A DNA stretch of 64,000 nucleotides, taken from contig DATCJU010000114.1 in the NCBI GenBank assembly GCA_036562635.1, forward strand, positions 1 through 64,000. The letters are read 5' to 3'. Below are positions 7,325 to 15,533 of the stretch, one piece after another (positions within the stretch are counted from its first letter, which is position 1; each line of letters starts with the position of its first letter). The DNA comes from DATCJU01 sp036562635 (GTDB lineage Bacteria; Actinomycetota; Actinomycetes; Mycobacteriales; Pseudonocardiaceae). A model generated the notes under the pieces. It saw only the letters and a program-made list of their open reading frames with translations, searched no databases and was not told the origin of the DNA. The translations under genes and the position numbers were made by a program.

Positions 7325-8677
7325 ATGAGTTTCCCCCTCGACCGTCGCGGGTTCCTCGTGCTCACCGGTGCCGCCCTCGCCACGGCCGCGGGCGCCGGTA
7401 CCGCCCTGGCCGGCGGGTTCCCGGGGCCGCCGCCCGCGAAGACCCCCTGGGCGACCAGGATCCTGGTGTTCTCCAGGACCGCCGGTTTCCGGCACGACTC
7501 CATCCCGGCCGGTGTCCAGGCCATCCGGGAGCTGGGTGCGGCCCACGGGTTCGGTGTCGACACCACCGAGGACCCGACCGTGTTCACCCCGGGCAGGCTG
7601 CGCCGGTACCGGGCGGTGGTGTTCCTCAACACCACCGGGGACGTGCTGGACGAGCGCCAGCAACGGGCGTTCGAGAACTACATTCGGGGTGGCGGTGGAT
7701 TCGTGGGCGTGCACGCCGCCGCCGACACCGAGTACGACTGGCCCTTCTACGGCGGTCTGGTCGGCGCCTGGTTCCGCTCCCACCCGGCCATCCAGCAGGC
7801 CACCATCAAGGTGGAGGACCGGGCACATCCGGCCACCGCACACCTGCCGACCACCTGGACCCGCACCGACGAGTGGTACAACTTCCGGACCAATCCCCGC
7901 GCCGAGGTCCACGTGCTGGCCAGCCTGGACGAGTCCAGCTACGACCCCGGCGAGGGGGCCATGGGCGACCACCCGATCGCCTGGTGCCACCACTACCAGG
8001 GGGGTCGGGCCTTCTACACGGCACTCGGCCACACCACGGAGAGCTACGCCGAGCCGGCCTTCCGTCAGCACCTGCTGGGTGGCATCCGCTGGGCCGCGGG
8101 CCTGGCGCAGGCGGACGCCCGTCCCGAGGTGGGGTACGTCCCGTTGTTCGACGGCACGTCCACCGAGGGCTGGAGCCAGGCCGGTCCGGGTGGGTTCACC
8201 CTGGCCGACGGCACCCTGACCTCCTACGGCGGCATGGGCCTGCTGTGGTACTCCGCCCGCGAGTTCCACTCCTACTCGCTGAAACTGGACTGGAGCATGG
8301 CCGGCGACGACAACTCCGGGGTGTTCATCGGCTTCCCGCCCAGCGACGACCCCTGGTCCGCCGTCGACAACGGCTACGAGATCCAGATCGACGCCACCGA
8401 CACCCCCGACCGCACCACCGGTGCGATCTACGGCTTCCGGTCGGCGGACCTCGCCGCCCGGGACGCCGCGCTGAACCCGCCCGGGGAGTGGAACACCTTC
8501 GAGATCCTGGTACGGGGCGAGAACGTGCAGGTCTTCCTCAACGGGGTGAAGATCAACGACTTCACCAACACCGATCCTGCCCGCAGCCTGCGTCAGGGTC
8601 ACATCGGCATCCAGAACCACGGTGACGGCGACGAGGTCTCCTTCCGCAACATCCGCATCAAGGAGCTGACCGGGTAG
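7325..8677 (+). CDS. Tat-exported ThuA domain plus DUF1080 (3-keto-glycoside hydrolase-type) protein
   Basis: A 450-aa protein with a twin-arginine signal (DRRGFLVLTG, residues 6-15) followed by an Ala-rich hydrophobic stretch. Residues about 40-260 are a ThuA-like trehalose-utilisation domain (class I glutamine amidotransferase fold). Residues about 280-450 are DUF1080/PF06439, a concanavalin-like domain known from 3-keto-disaccharide hydrolases (VPLFDGTSTEGW, DDNSGVFIGFP, GYEIQIDATD). The ATG at 7325 has AAAGGAGG six bases upstream; an earlier GTG at 7277 lacks this. Its role is probably further processing of sugars oxidised by the preceding enzyme, outside the membrane. Substrate is inferred, not shown. 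Many relatives carry these domains fused with a dehydrogenase; here they are in separate genes. Confidence 0.9.
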   Translation: MSFPLDRRGFLVLTGAALATAAGAGTALAGGFPGPPPAKTPWATRILVFSRTAGFRHDSIPAGVQAIRELGAAHGFGVDTTEDPTVFTPGRLRRYRAVVFLNTTGDVLDERQQRAFENYIRGGGGFVGVHAAADTEYDWPFYGGLVGAWFRSHPAIQQATIKVEDRAHPATAHLPTTWTRTDEWYNFRTNPRAEVHVLASLDESSYDPGEGAMGDHPIAWCHHYQGGRAFYTALGHTTESYAEPAFRQHLLGGIRWAAGLAQADARPEVGYVPLFDGTSTEGWSQAGPGGFTLADGTLTSYGGMGLLWYSAREFHSYSLKLDWSMAGDDNSGVFIGFPPSDDPWSAVDNGYEIQIDATDTPDRTTGAIYGFRSADLAARDAALNPPGEWNTFEILVRGENVQVFLNGVKINDFTNTDPARSLRQGHIGIQNHGDGDEVSFRNIRIKELTG

Positions 8678-8693
8678 GCCGGCTCCTGCGGTC

Positions 8694-8743
8694 GAACGAG
8701 GGCGTGGTGGACGGGACGTCCCGGCCGCCACGCCCTCGGTTCG
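8694..8743 (+). terminator. Terminator hairpin after the ThuA/DUF1080 gene
   Basis: A stem pairing GAGGGCGTGG (8698-8707) with CCACGCCCTC (8728-8737), with outer pairing of CGAAC and GGTTCG. It lies 20 bp after the stop codon and closes the sugar operon. Confidence 0.75.
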
Positions 8744-8904
8744 TCCACCCCGGGGACCACCGCCCACACCTCTCGCGCCCGGACGTGGTCACCGAGGCGC
8801 TCGGCGAGCCGAGCGGCCGACCCGCACCCGGCCGGGCCCGACCGGGTGCGGGAGATCGGGGATAACCGGTCGCGTCACGACGTGCCCCGGAGTACGAAGG
8901 GGGC

Positions 8905-10131
8905 ATGCCGCACGCCGAGCTGTCACCCCGTCACCTCCGGCCCGACGAACTGGACACCTACGTCGAGCTCGTCCACGCGGCCTTCCTGCAGGATGTCACC
9001 CCGGAAGGTGCCGCACGGGACCGCGCCCTGATCGACCCCGCCCGTTTCCACGGGATCTTCGACACCAGGGGGGTGATGGTCGGTGGGGGCGGCATCCTGT
9101 CCCGCAGGATGACCCTGCCCGGTACCGGTCCCACCCCGGTCGCGGCGGTCACCTCCGTGGGAGTGGCTCCCGGGCATCGGCGTCGTGGCGTGCTCGGCAC
9201 CCTGATGCGTGCCCAACTGCACGAGCTGCACGAGACAGGCGGCGAGGCGATCGCCGTGCTGTGGGCCTCCGAGGGTGGGATCTACGGCCGTTTCGGCTAC
9301 GGCTGTGCCGTGGAGAAAATCGCCCTCACCGTGCCGCGGGGCAGTGCGTTCCGCCCGGGTGTCGCCGTGGGGAACGCCCGGGTGGTGGAGCTGCCGCGCG
9401 AACAGGCCATGCCCCTGCTGCGCGAACTGCACGCCAAGGCCACAACCGAACGGGTGGGCTGGATCGACCGCCCCCAGGAGTCCTGGGAGTGGTGGTACGG
9501 CGACACCCCCGACACCCGTGACGGCACCACCAGGCTCCGCTTCGCCCTGCACCCCGAGGGCTATGCCACCTACCGGGTGAGGCACAACTGGACCGACCAG
9601 GGCCCTCGGCACAAGGTGCACCTGACCGAGCTGGTCGCACTCACCGACCAGGCGCACGCCGCGCTGTGGCGCTACCTGCTGGACCTGGACCTCACCGGTG
9701 AGGTCGAGCTGTGGAACGCGCCGGTGGACGAGCCCCTGGTACACCTGCTCGCCGACCCACGCGCCGCCCGGCGCCAGGTGTCCGACGCGCTCTGGGTACG
9801 ACTGGTCGACCTGGACCGCGCGCTGGTCGCCCGTCGCTACGCGGCCCCGCTGGACGTGGTGCTGGAGGTCGACGACGCGCTGTGTCCGTGGAACGCGGGC
9901 CGCTGGCGCGTACGCGTGGACACGGAGGGGACCGCCGAGGTGCGGCGCACCGAGGACGATCCGGACCTCGCCCTGGACGTGACCGACCTGGGCGCCGTCT
10001 ACCTGGGCGGTGTCCGGCTCACCACCCTGGCCGCGGCGCAGCGGGTGCGGGAACTGCGTCCGGGCGCGCTCCTCGCCGCCGGACGGGCCTTCGCCACGGA
10101 CCGCGCACCGCACTGTCCCGAGATCTTCTGA
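8905..10131 (+). CDS. Eis-family GNAT N-acetyltransferase
   Basis: A 408-aa protein with the architecture of the Eis (enhanced intracellular survival) family: an N-terminal GNAT domain, a second GNAT-like domain and a C-terminal sterol-carrier-like domain. The acetyl-CoA loop VGVAPGHRRRGVLGTLM is at about residues 90-106, followed by WASEGGIYGRFGYG. The chain ends in a Phe carboxylate, which acts as catalytic base in Eis. Family members acetylate amines, including aminoglycosides, at several positions; the substrate here cannot be read from sequence. The ATG at 8905 is preceded closely by a G-rich run. It stands alone between a terminator and an unrelated gene. Confidence 0.88.
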   Translation: MPHAELSPRHLRPDELDTYVELVHAAFLQDVTPEGAARDRALIDPARFHGIFDTRGVMVGGGGILSRRMTLPGTGPTPVAAVTSVGVAPGHRRRGVLGTLMRAQLHELHETGGEAIAVLWASEGGIYGRFGYGCAVEKIALTVPRGSAFRPGVAVGNARVVELPREQAMPLLRELHAKATTERVGWIDRPQESWEWWYGDTPDTRDGTTRLRFALHPEGYATYRVRHNWTDQGPRHKVHLTELVALTDQAHAALWRYLLDLDLTGEVELWNAPVDEPLVHLLADPRAARRQVSDALWVRLVDLDRALVARRYAAPLDVVLEVDDALCPWNAGRWRVRVDTEGTAEVRRTEDDPDLALDVTDLGAVYLGGVRLTTLAAAQRVRELRPGALLAAGRAFATDRAPHCPEIF

Positions 10132-10293
10132 GCGACACCGCCGGGCCCGCTCCTGTGGCGGTCACCACCTCTGGTTGCGGGTTCACGGAGCGGGGAACCC
10201 GATGGAGGTACCGCACGTTGGACAATCGGGACACGCCACCGTCGGAACGACATGTGCCCCGCTCGGGTACGCGGCGGACAGTGGGAGGCCGTC

Positions 10294-11076
10294 TTGGAAA
10301 CCCTGATGACCCTGGTGCTGATCGTCCTGGTCGTGGGCGGCCTCGTCGTGTGGTCGTCCCGCCGCCAGGCCGCGGCCCGTGCACGTGAACTCGCCGACGC
10401 CAAGGCCGAGGCCCGTCGTTGGGTGGAACGACTGGGCGGGCAGGTGCTCAACCTCACCGGCACCGACGAGGCCTCCCGGCAGGCGTTGGCCGATGCCGCG
10501 GAGCGCTACACGGCCGCCGGTTCCCAGCTGGACCAGGCCACCACCCCCACCCAGTGTCGCCTGGCCACCCAGACCGCGTTGGAGGGGCTGTACTACGTCC
10601 GGGCGGCACGAACCGCGATGGGCCTGGACCCCGGTCCCAAGCTGCCGGACCTGGCGGGTCAGCGCAGCGCGGGCCGGGTCACCGAGGAGCGCGAGGTCGA
10701 CGTGGCGGGCCGCCACTACGTGGCCTCCCCGCATCCGAACCCGCGCACCCCGCACTACTACCCCGGCGGTGTGATCGCCGGGCGACCGGTCCCGCAGGGC
10801 TGGTACAGCGAGCCCTGGTGGAAGCCGGCGTTGGTGGCCGGCGCCTGGGGTGTGGGCTCGGCACTGCTGTTCAGCACCCTGTTCGCCGGCATGGTGGGGG
10901 TCCCGGCCGCCATGGGCGCCGCCTACGCCGACGGTTTCCACGACGGTGCCGCGGACGGCGGTTTCGACGGTGGCGACCAGGGCGGTGGGGACTTCGGTGA
11001 CGGCGGGGACTTCGGCGACGGCGGAGGTGACTGGGACTTCGGCGGTATGGACTTCGGAGGCTTCGGCGACTTCTGA
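10294..11076 (+). CDS. Membrane-anchored protein with Gly/Asp-rich C-terminal tail, function unknown
   Basis: A 260-aa protein I cannot assign to a pathway. An N-terminal membrane helix (residues about 5-23) is followed by a charged helical region and a conserved-looking segment with Cys around TPTQCRLATQTALEGLYYV. A second hydrophobic segment (about 178-205) comes next. The last 45 residues are low-complexity Gly/Asp/Phe (repeats of GDFGDGG), strongly acidic. The start is the TTG at 10294, because GGGAGG lies five bases before it; an ATG four codons later is possible. Similar proteins occur widely in actinobacteria as hypothetical membrane proteins. Confidence 0.8.
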   Translation: METLMTLVLIVLVVGGLVVWSSRRQAAARARELADAKAEARRWVERLGGQVLNLTGTDEASRQALADAAERYTAAGSQLDQATTPTQCRLATQTALEGLYYVRAARTAMGLDPGPKLPDLAGQRSAGRVTEEREVDVAGRHYVASPHPNPRTPHYYPGGVIAGRPVPQGWYSEPWWKPALVAGAWGVGSALLFSTLFAGMVGVPAAMGAAYADGFHDGAADGGFDGGDQGGGDFGDGGDFGDGGGDWDFGGMDFGGFGDF

Positions 11077-11123
11077 CTCCGCTCCGCCCCCGGCGGTCGG
11101 CTCCCCTCCTGCGGTGGTGTCGG

Positions 11124-11984
11124 TCAGGACCCGACGGCCGGGGCGGTACCGTCCTCCGTGGCACCGCGCCCGAGGCGTTCGGGCTGGCAGCCGGGACACC
11201 AGTACAGCTTGCGGCCGGCCAGCTCGGTACCCGCCACTTCCGTGCCGCACACCAGGCACGGCTGCCCGGTGCGTCGGTAGACGTACACCTCACCCCCGTG
11301 CCGGTCGCGACGTGGGGCACGCCCGGTGACCGCGGGATCGTGTTCCGGGCGGACGGTGTCGATCCGTCCGGCGCGCACGCCCTGACGCATCAGCTGCACC
11401 AGGTCCGCCCACATCGCGTCCCACAGCTGTCGGGGTAGCTCACGCCCCGGGAGCATCGGGGGCACACCGTGCCGGAACAGCACCTCCGCCCGGTAGACGT
11501 TGCCGACCCCGGCGACGACCGACTGGTCCAGCAACAGCACCGCGATCGGGGCACGGGAACGGGAGATCCGGCGCCACGGCTGCTCGGGGTCGGCGTCGGT
11601 GCGCAACGGGTCGGCCCCCAGCCGGGCCCGCAGTGCGGCCACCTCGGCGTCGGTGAGCAGCCGGCAGGTGTTCGGGCCGCGCAGGTCCGTCCAGTGGGTG
11701 GTGCCGACCATGCGCATCCGCACCTGCCCCTGGGGTTCGGTGACGGGCAGCTCGTGCTCGGTGAACGTCCCGTACAGCCCCAGGTGCACGTGGACCACCA
11801 GATCCGGGCCGTAGACGTGGAACAGGTGCTTGCCGTGCGCCTCGGCTCGCTGCAGCACCCGCCCGTCCACCACCCGTGCCTCGGCGGCGAACCGACCCTG
11901 CGGGCTGCTCACCCATACCGGGGCGCCCACGTAGCGGCGCTGGTGCAGCAGTGCCAGTCGATGCAGTGTGTGCCCCTCAGGCAC
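11124..11984 (-). CDS. nei2: Fpg/Nei-family DNA glycosylase (Nei2, endonuclease VIII-like)
   Basis: A 286-aa base-excision repair glycosylase/AP lyase for oxidised bases. The catalytic N-terminal Pro2-Glu3 is present in MPEGHTLHRLA. The beta-clamp lysine lies in AEAHGKHLFH, the H2TH region includes LDQSVVAGVGNVYRAE, and the C-terminal zinc finger has CLVCG and WCPGC. The MPEGH start identifies the Nei2 branch rather than MutM. The gene order matches Rv2464c next to rpiB. It is encoded opposite to and 47 bp beyond the previous gene. Confidence 0.93.
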   Translation of the reverse strand: MPEGHTLHRLALLHQRRYVGAPVWVSSPQGRFAAEARVVDGRVLQRAEAHGKHLFHVYGPDLVVHVHLGLYGTFTEHELPVTEPQGQVRMRMVGTTHWTDLRGPNTCRLLTDAEVAALRARLGADPLRTDADPEQPWRRISRSRAPIAVLLLDQSVVAGVGNVYRAEVLFRHGVPPMLPGRELPRQLWDAMWADLVQLMRQGVRAGRIDTVRPEHDPAVTGRAPRRDRHGGEVYVYRRTGQPCLVCGTEVAGTELAGRKLYWCPGCQPERLGRGATEDGTAPAVGS

Positions 11985-12124
11985 TCGTCACCCCCACGTC
12001 ACCAACCAGGACGCCCACCAGGAACTCGGGTGGGCCACCGGACACGCGCGGCCGTGACCGATCACACGGCCGCAGGGCCACCCCGACGACGGTACGCCGG
12101 GGCCGGGAACGGAGAGGAACGCCG

Positions 12125-12160
12125 CGGGGCCGCGCTCCCCCGTGGACGAGAGCGGCCCCG
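12125..12160 (-). terminator. Hairpin in the rpiB-nei2 intergenic region
   Basis: A 9-bp stem CGGGGCCGC (12125-12133) with GCGGCCCCG (12152-12160), about 80 bp after the rpiB stop. The 257-bp gap between the two genes contains no convincing frame. Confidence 0.5.
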
Positions 12161-12241
12161 GCCGACGTGACCGACGTCGCCTCCCAGGGGGACGGCGGCC
12201 ACACCCGCCGGGGCCGGTGACGGTCGGATACGGACAGGTCG

Positions 12242-12712
12242 TCAGTTCGGCAGGGCCGGTGGCTCGCCGGTCCGCTCGTACTCGCTGAGCATCCGGATGC
12301 GGCGGGTGTGCCGCTCCTCCCCCGAGTAGGGGGTCCGCAGGAACGCCTCCACGATCGCGGTGGCCTCCTCGACGGAGTGCATCCGGGCTCCGATGCCGAC
12401 GACCTGGGCGTTGTTGTGCTCCCGCGCCAGCTGCGCGGTCTGCACGCTCCACGCCAGGGCCGCCCGGCACCCGGCGACCTTGTTGGCCGCGATCTGCTCA
12501 CCGTTTCCGGAGCCGCCGATCACGATGCCCAGGCTGCCCTCGTCGGCGACCACCCGCCGGGCGGTCTCGATGCAGTACGGCGGGTAGTCGTCCTGCGGGT
12601 CGTAGCTGGCCGGGCCGACGTCGACCACCTCGTAGCCCTGCTCGCCCAGGTGCTTGACCAGGTGGTTCTTCAGCTCGTAGCCCGCGTGATCCGCTCCCAG
12701 GTAAACACGCAC
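12242..12712 (-). CDS. rpiB: Ribose-5-phosphate isomerase B
   Basis: A 156-aa RpiB that interconverts ribose-5-phosphate and ribulose-5-phosphate in the pentose phosphate pathway. It has LGADHAGYELK at the N-terminus, the GGSGNGEQIAANK anion-binding loop and REHNNAQVVGIGARM. As in M. tuberculosis RpiB, the active site appears to use Glu in the NGEQ loop rather than the Cys of the E. coli enzyme. The GTG start at 12712 is the only start consistent with MRVYLGADH. The open frame continues 140 codons upstream, in antisense-like composition, and is not used. Confidence 0.95.
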   Translation of the reverse strand: MRVYLGADHAGYELKNHLVKHLGEQGYEVVDVGPASYDPQDDYPPYCIETARRVVADEGSLGIVIGGSGNGEQIAANKVAGCRAALAWSVQTAQLAREHNNAQVVGIGARMHSVEEATAIVEAFLRTPYSGEERHTRRIRMLSEYERTGEPPALPN

Positions 12713-12812
12713 GGCACGGAGTGTGCCAAACGTCCCGACGGTCCACCCCCCACGGGCGGCCCCGTCCGGCCCGGTGGGACCGGTGTCACAGGCCCGGGCA
12801 CCGGCGTGTCGC

Positions 12813-13949
12813 TCAGCCGAGCAGCCTGAGGAAACGTTCGGCGACGTCCTGCCAACGCCACGTGTCGACCACCCACTTCCGGCCGGCCTCCCCCATGGCC
12901 CGCGCCCGCCCGGGGTCGGACAGCAGTTCGACCACCCGCCGGGTGATCTCGGGAAGGGACCGACCGTCGACCACGTGGCCGGTCTCCCCTTCCAGCACCG
13001 TCTCCGGGGCGCCGCCGGAGTTTCCGGCCACCACGGGCAGCCCGGTGGCGGACGCCTCGAGGTAGACGATGCCCAGCCCCTCGACGTCCAGGCCGCCGCC
13101 CCGGGTGCGGCACGGCATGGCGAACACGTCACCGGCGGCGTAGTGCGCGGGGAGCTCGTCCCACGACACCGAGCCGGTGAACACCACGTGCTCGGCCACG
13201 CCGACGGCCTGGGCCAGCCGGGTCAGCCGCTCACGGTAGGGACCACCACCCACCAGCAGCAGGGCCGTTCCCGGGACGTGCCGACGGATCTCCGGCAGCG
13301 CCCGCACCAGCATGTCCTGTCCCTTGCGCGGGACCAGCCGGGACACACAGACCACCACCGGCCGGTCCCCCAACCCGTAGCGCTGACGGATCTCCTGCCG
13401 CGCCGCGGGGTCGGGCCGGTACCGCTCGGTGTCCACTCCCGACGGCAGGTGTTCCAGCGCCGCCATCGGCCCGAAGGCCGCGGCGAATCTCGAGCGGGTG
13501 TACCGGCTGACGAAGGTCACCACGTCGACGGTCTCCCCGATCCGCCGCAGCGCCTGCCGCGCACCGGGCAGCATCGACCACCCGACCTCGTGGCCGTGCG
13601 TGCAGGCCACCACCCGCTGGGCTCCGGCGGCACGCAGCCAGGGGGTGAGCAGGGCCAGCGGGGCGGCGGCGCCGAACCAGACCACCTCGCACCGCTCGGC
13701 CCGCAGGATCTGCTCGGCCCGACGCAGCACGTCCGGCACCGGGAGCATGAGCGTGCCGGGATGGCGCACCACCTGGTACGGCAGGGTGGCGTCGAACTCG
13801 GTGTGGTCCCCGGAGCGACCGTGCCAGGCCGGGGCGTACACCACGAGCTGGTCCGGCGGCAGGTGGCCGGCCAGGGCGTGCAGATAGGCCTGGATACCTC
13901 CGGGGCGTGGTGGGAAGTCGTTGGTCACCAGCAGGGTCCGGCGCACCAC
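12813..13949 (-). CDS. pimB: GDP-mannose-dependent phosphatidylinositol monomannoside mannosyltransferase PimB'
   Basis: A GT4 glycosyltransferase of 378 aa, closely resembling Rv2188c (PimB'), which adds the second mannose to acylated phosphatidylinositol mannoside at the inner membrane face. Landmarks are LLVTNDFPPRPGGIQ, THGHEVGWSMLPGAR, VSRLVPRKGQD and the EX7E motif EGLGIVYLE. The GTG at 13949 has GGAGG 10 bases upstream. The next codon, GTG at 13946, sits six bases after a TAGTCT -10 and could be a leaderless start. It indicates a PIM/lipomannan-type envelope. It lies 100 bp upstream of rpiB, where the gene order departs from M. tuberculosis. Confidence 0.94.
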   Translation of the reverse strand: MVRRTLLVTNDFPPRPGGIQAYLHALAGHLPPDQLVVYAPAWHGRSGDHTEFDATLPYQVVRHPGTLMLPVPDVLRRAEQILRAERCEVVWFGAAAPLALLTPWLRAAGAQRVVACTHGHEVGWSMLPGARQALRRIGETVDVVTFVSRYTRSRFAAAFGPMAALEHLPSGVDTERYRPDPAARQEIRQRYGLGDRPVVVCVSRLVPRKGQDMLVRALPEIRRHVPGTALLLVGGGPYRERLTRLAQAVGVAEHVVFTGSVSWDELPAHYAAGDVFAMPCRTRGGGLDVEGLGIVYLEASATGLPVVAGNSGGAPETVLEGETGHVVDGRSLPEITRRVVELLSDPGRARAMGEAGRKWVVDTWRWQDVAERFLRLLG

Positions 13950-13952
13950 CCG

Positions 13953-13958
13953 AGACTA
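13953..13958 (-). promoter_or_regulatory. -10 element of pimB
   Basis: TAGTCT, six bases before the GTG at 13946, consistent with a leaderless transcript. Confidence 0.5.
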
Positions 13959-14030
13959 TCCTCCGGCCGTCCCGGCGCCCGAAGCCGGCACCACCCCGTG
14001 GGCCGGAACCTGCGATCACCGGAGCTGTGA

Positions 14031-15437
14031 TCAGCGGAACATGGTGTGCAGGAACTGGCGCCACCCGTGAAGCAGCTCGTCCCGGTCCATCCCGAACAAC
14101 GTCCGAAGCCGGGTGTCCAGCTCCTCCCCGGAGACGGCGCCGATACCGGCGATCTGCCGGAACGCCTCCACCAGCCGGGGCTGTCCGATCACCTGTTCCA
14201 GGTACACCGCCAGCGACCACGACATCTGGTAGGCCAGGTCGAGCCGCTTGCCGCTGCTGTGGAACGCCGAGTCCTCGGGCAACGAGTCCGGCAGCTGCCC
14301 GGCACGCACCATCCGGGCGAGCTCGGGGGCGACCCGCTCCGGAGGCAGGGCGCTGTCGTGATAACCGACGTAGTCGGCGAATCCCTCCAACAGCCACATC
14401 GGCGTGCCGTCCACCGTGCTCGCCCGGGCCGCGACGTGGGTGATCTCGTGACGCAGCACCACGCGCAGCGCCGTGGTGGACAACCGGTCGGCCGCCTGTG
14501 GGTTGAGCACGACCCGGGCCCCTTCCACCACCCCGTGGTCCCGGTCCACCCGGTCGGCCACGGCGACGGCCGCGATCCCGTCGACCGCGAACTCCACCCC
14601 TACGGTGGCCTGCAGCTCGGCGGAGGTCTCCGGGAGCAGGACCACCACCCGCCGGCTCCAGTCCGGTCCCCAGACGGCGGTGACGTGCTGTACGGCGTCG
14701 TCGAGTTCCCGGGCCACCCGGCTGACGACGGCACGGTTGCCCGGGTGCCCCAGGACCAGGCCGTACTGGGTGGTCACGGTGTGGACGGGACCGAAGTCCC
14801 ACGGTCCGCGCCAGGTCCGGCGGCGCTGTGACCCCAGGGCCGTGTCCGAGGTCAGGTACCACCGCTCGCCGCGCCGGGCGAACAGGTAGCCCATGGGGCG
14901 CACCGTGGGCACCGGGTCGGCGGTGTAGGCGTAGCGCAGCTCCACGCGGGGTGCCCACAGCGCATCGGCCGGGGCGGTGCCGGGAGGCAGCACGGCGGGC
15001 ACCTCGTCGTCCGGGTGGAGCAGGTAGGTCCACGCCCCGAGCGGAACGTCGGCCAGGTTGGCGAACAGCTGCCGCTGGGCCTGGCGGAAGGCCGGGTCGG
15101 CAGCCGGGTCCACGGTGGACATGAAGGCGGCCTCGTCGCGGTCGACCACCGCGCGTGCCCGCCTGTCGAGCAGCTCCCGGATCGCGACGGCGCGTTCCCG
15201 GTTCCACTCACCAGCCGAGCGGCCGGTGATCTCCACCGGCGGCGTGGTCGTCACGCCCGTCGGCGCCGTCGCCCGGCCCACGGGCGGCAGAAGCGGTTCG
15301 GCCGGTGGCAGCGACACCGTCGCGATCCCGGCGAGGAGCGCGACGGCGACCGCCGCGACCAGCCATTCCCGACAGCGGCCCAGACCCGGCACGCAGCGCA
15401 TGGTACGGGTCGACCACCGATCCACCCCGATCTTCAC
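14031..15437 (-). CDS. Membrane-anchored zinc metallopeptidase-like protein (HEITH)
   Basis: A 468-aa protein with one N-terminal transmembrane segment (about residues 24-43) and a large extracytoplasmic part. An NTF2-like region (about 75-210) precedes a gluzincin-type catalytic segment. HEITH at about residue 329 supplies two zinc-binding His and the catalytic Glu; the Glu of WLLEGFADYVGYH about 22 residues later is the likely third ligand. This is the pattern of peptidase MA/M1-like domains. Substrate is unknown. The start is the GTG at 15437; an ATG 12 codons later (MRCVPGLG) is equally possible, as neither has a strong ribosome site. It is co-oriented with pimB, 81 bp apart. Confidence 0.8.
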   Translation of the reverse strand: MKIGVDRWSTRTMRCVPGLGRCREWLVAAVAVALLAGIATVSLPPAEPLLPPVGRATAPTGVTTTPPVEITGRSAGEWNRERAVAIRELLDRRARAVVDRDEAAFMSTVDPAADPAFRQAQRQLFANLADVPLGAWTYLLHPDDEVPAVLPPGTAPADALWAPRVELRYAYTADPVPTVRPMGYLFARRGERWYLTSDTALGSQRRRTWRGPWDFGPVHTVTTQYGLVLGHPGNRAVVSRVARELDDAVQHVTAVWGPDWSRRVVVLLPETSAELQATVGVEFAVDGIAAVAVADRVDRDHGVVEGARVVLNPQAADRLSTTALRVVLRHEITHVAARASTVDGTPMWLLEGFADYVGYHDSALPPERVAPELARMVRAGQLPDSLPEDSAFHSSGKRLDLAYQMSWSLAVYLEQVIGQPRLVEAFRQIAGIGAVSGEELDTRLRTLFGMDRDELLHGWRQFLHTMFR

Positions 15438-15533
15438 CCGCCCGCGGCACGTCCGGCCCCGGTGTACGCGACGGCCGGGTCGGCGTTCCGAGGAACACCG
15501 ACCCGGCCGCGTCCGGAAGTGGCGGTGGGTGGT

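Noticed and set aside
5083..7635. 850-codon open frame on the minus strand over the sugar dehydrogenase
   Set aside because: It mirrors the codon periodicity of the plus-strand gene, has His/Gly/Val-rich composition without domains, and is a typical high-GC shadow.
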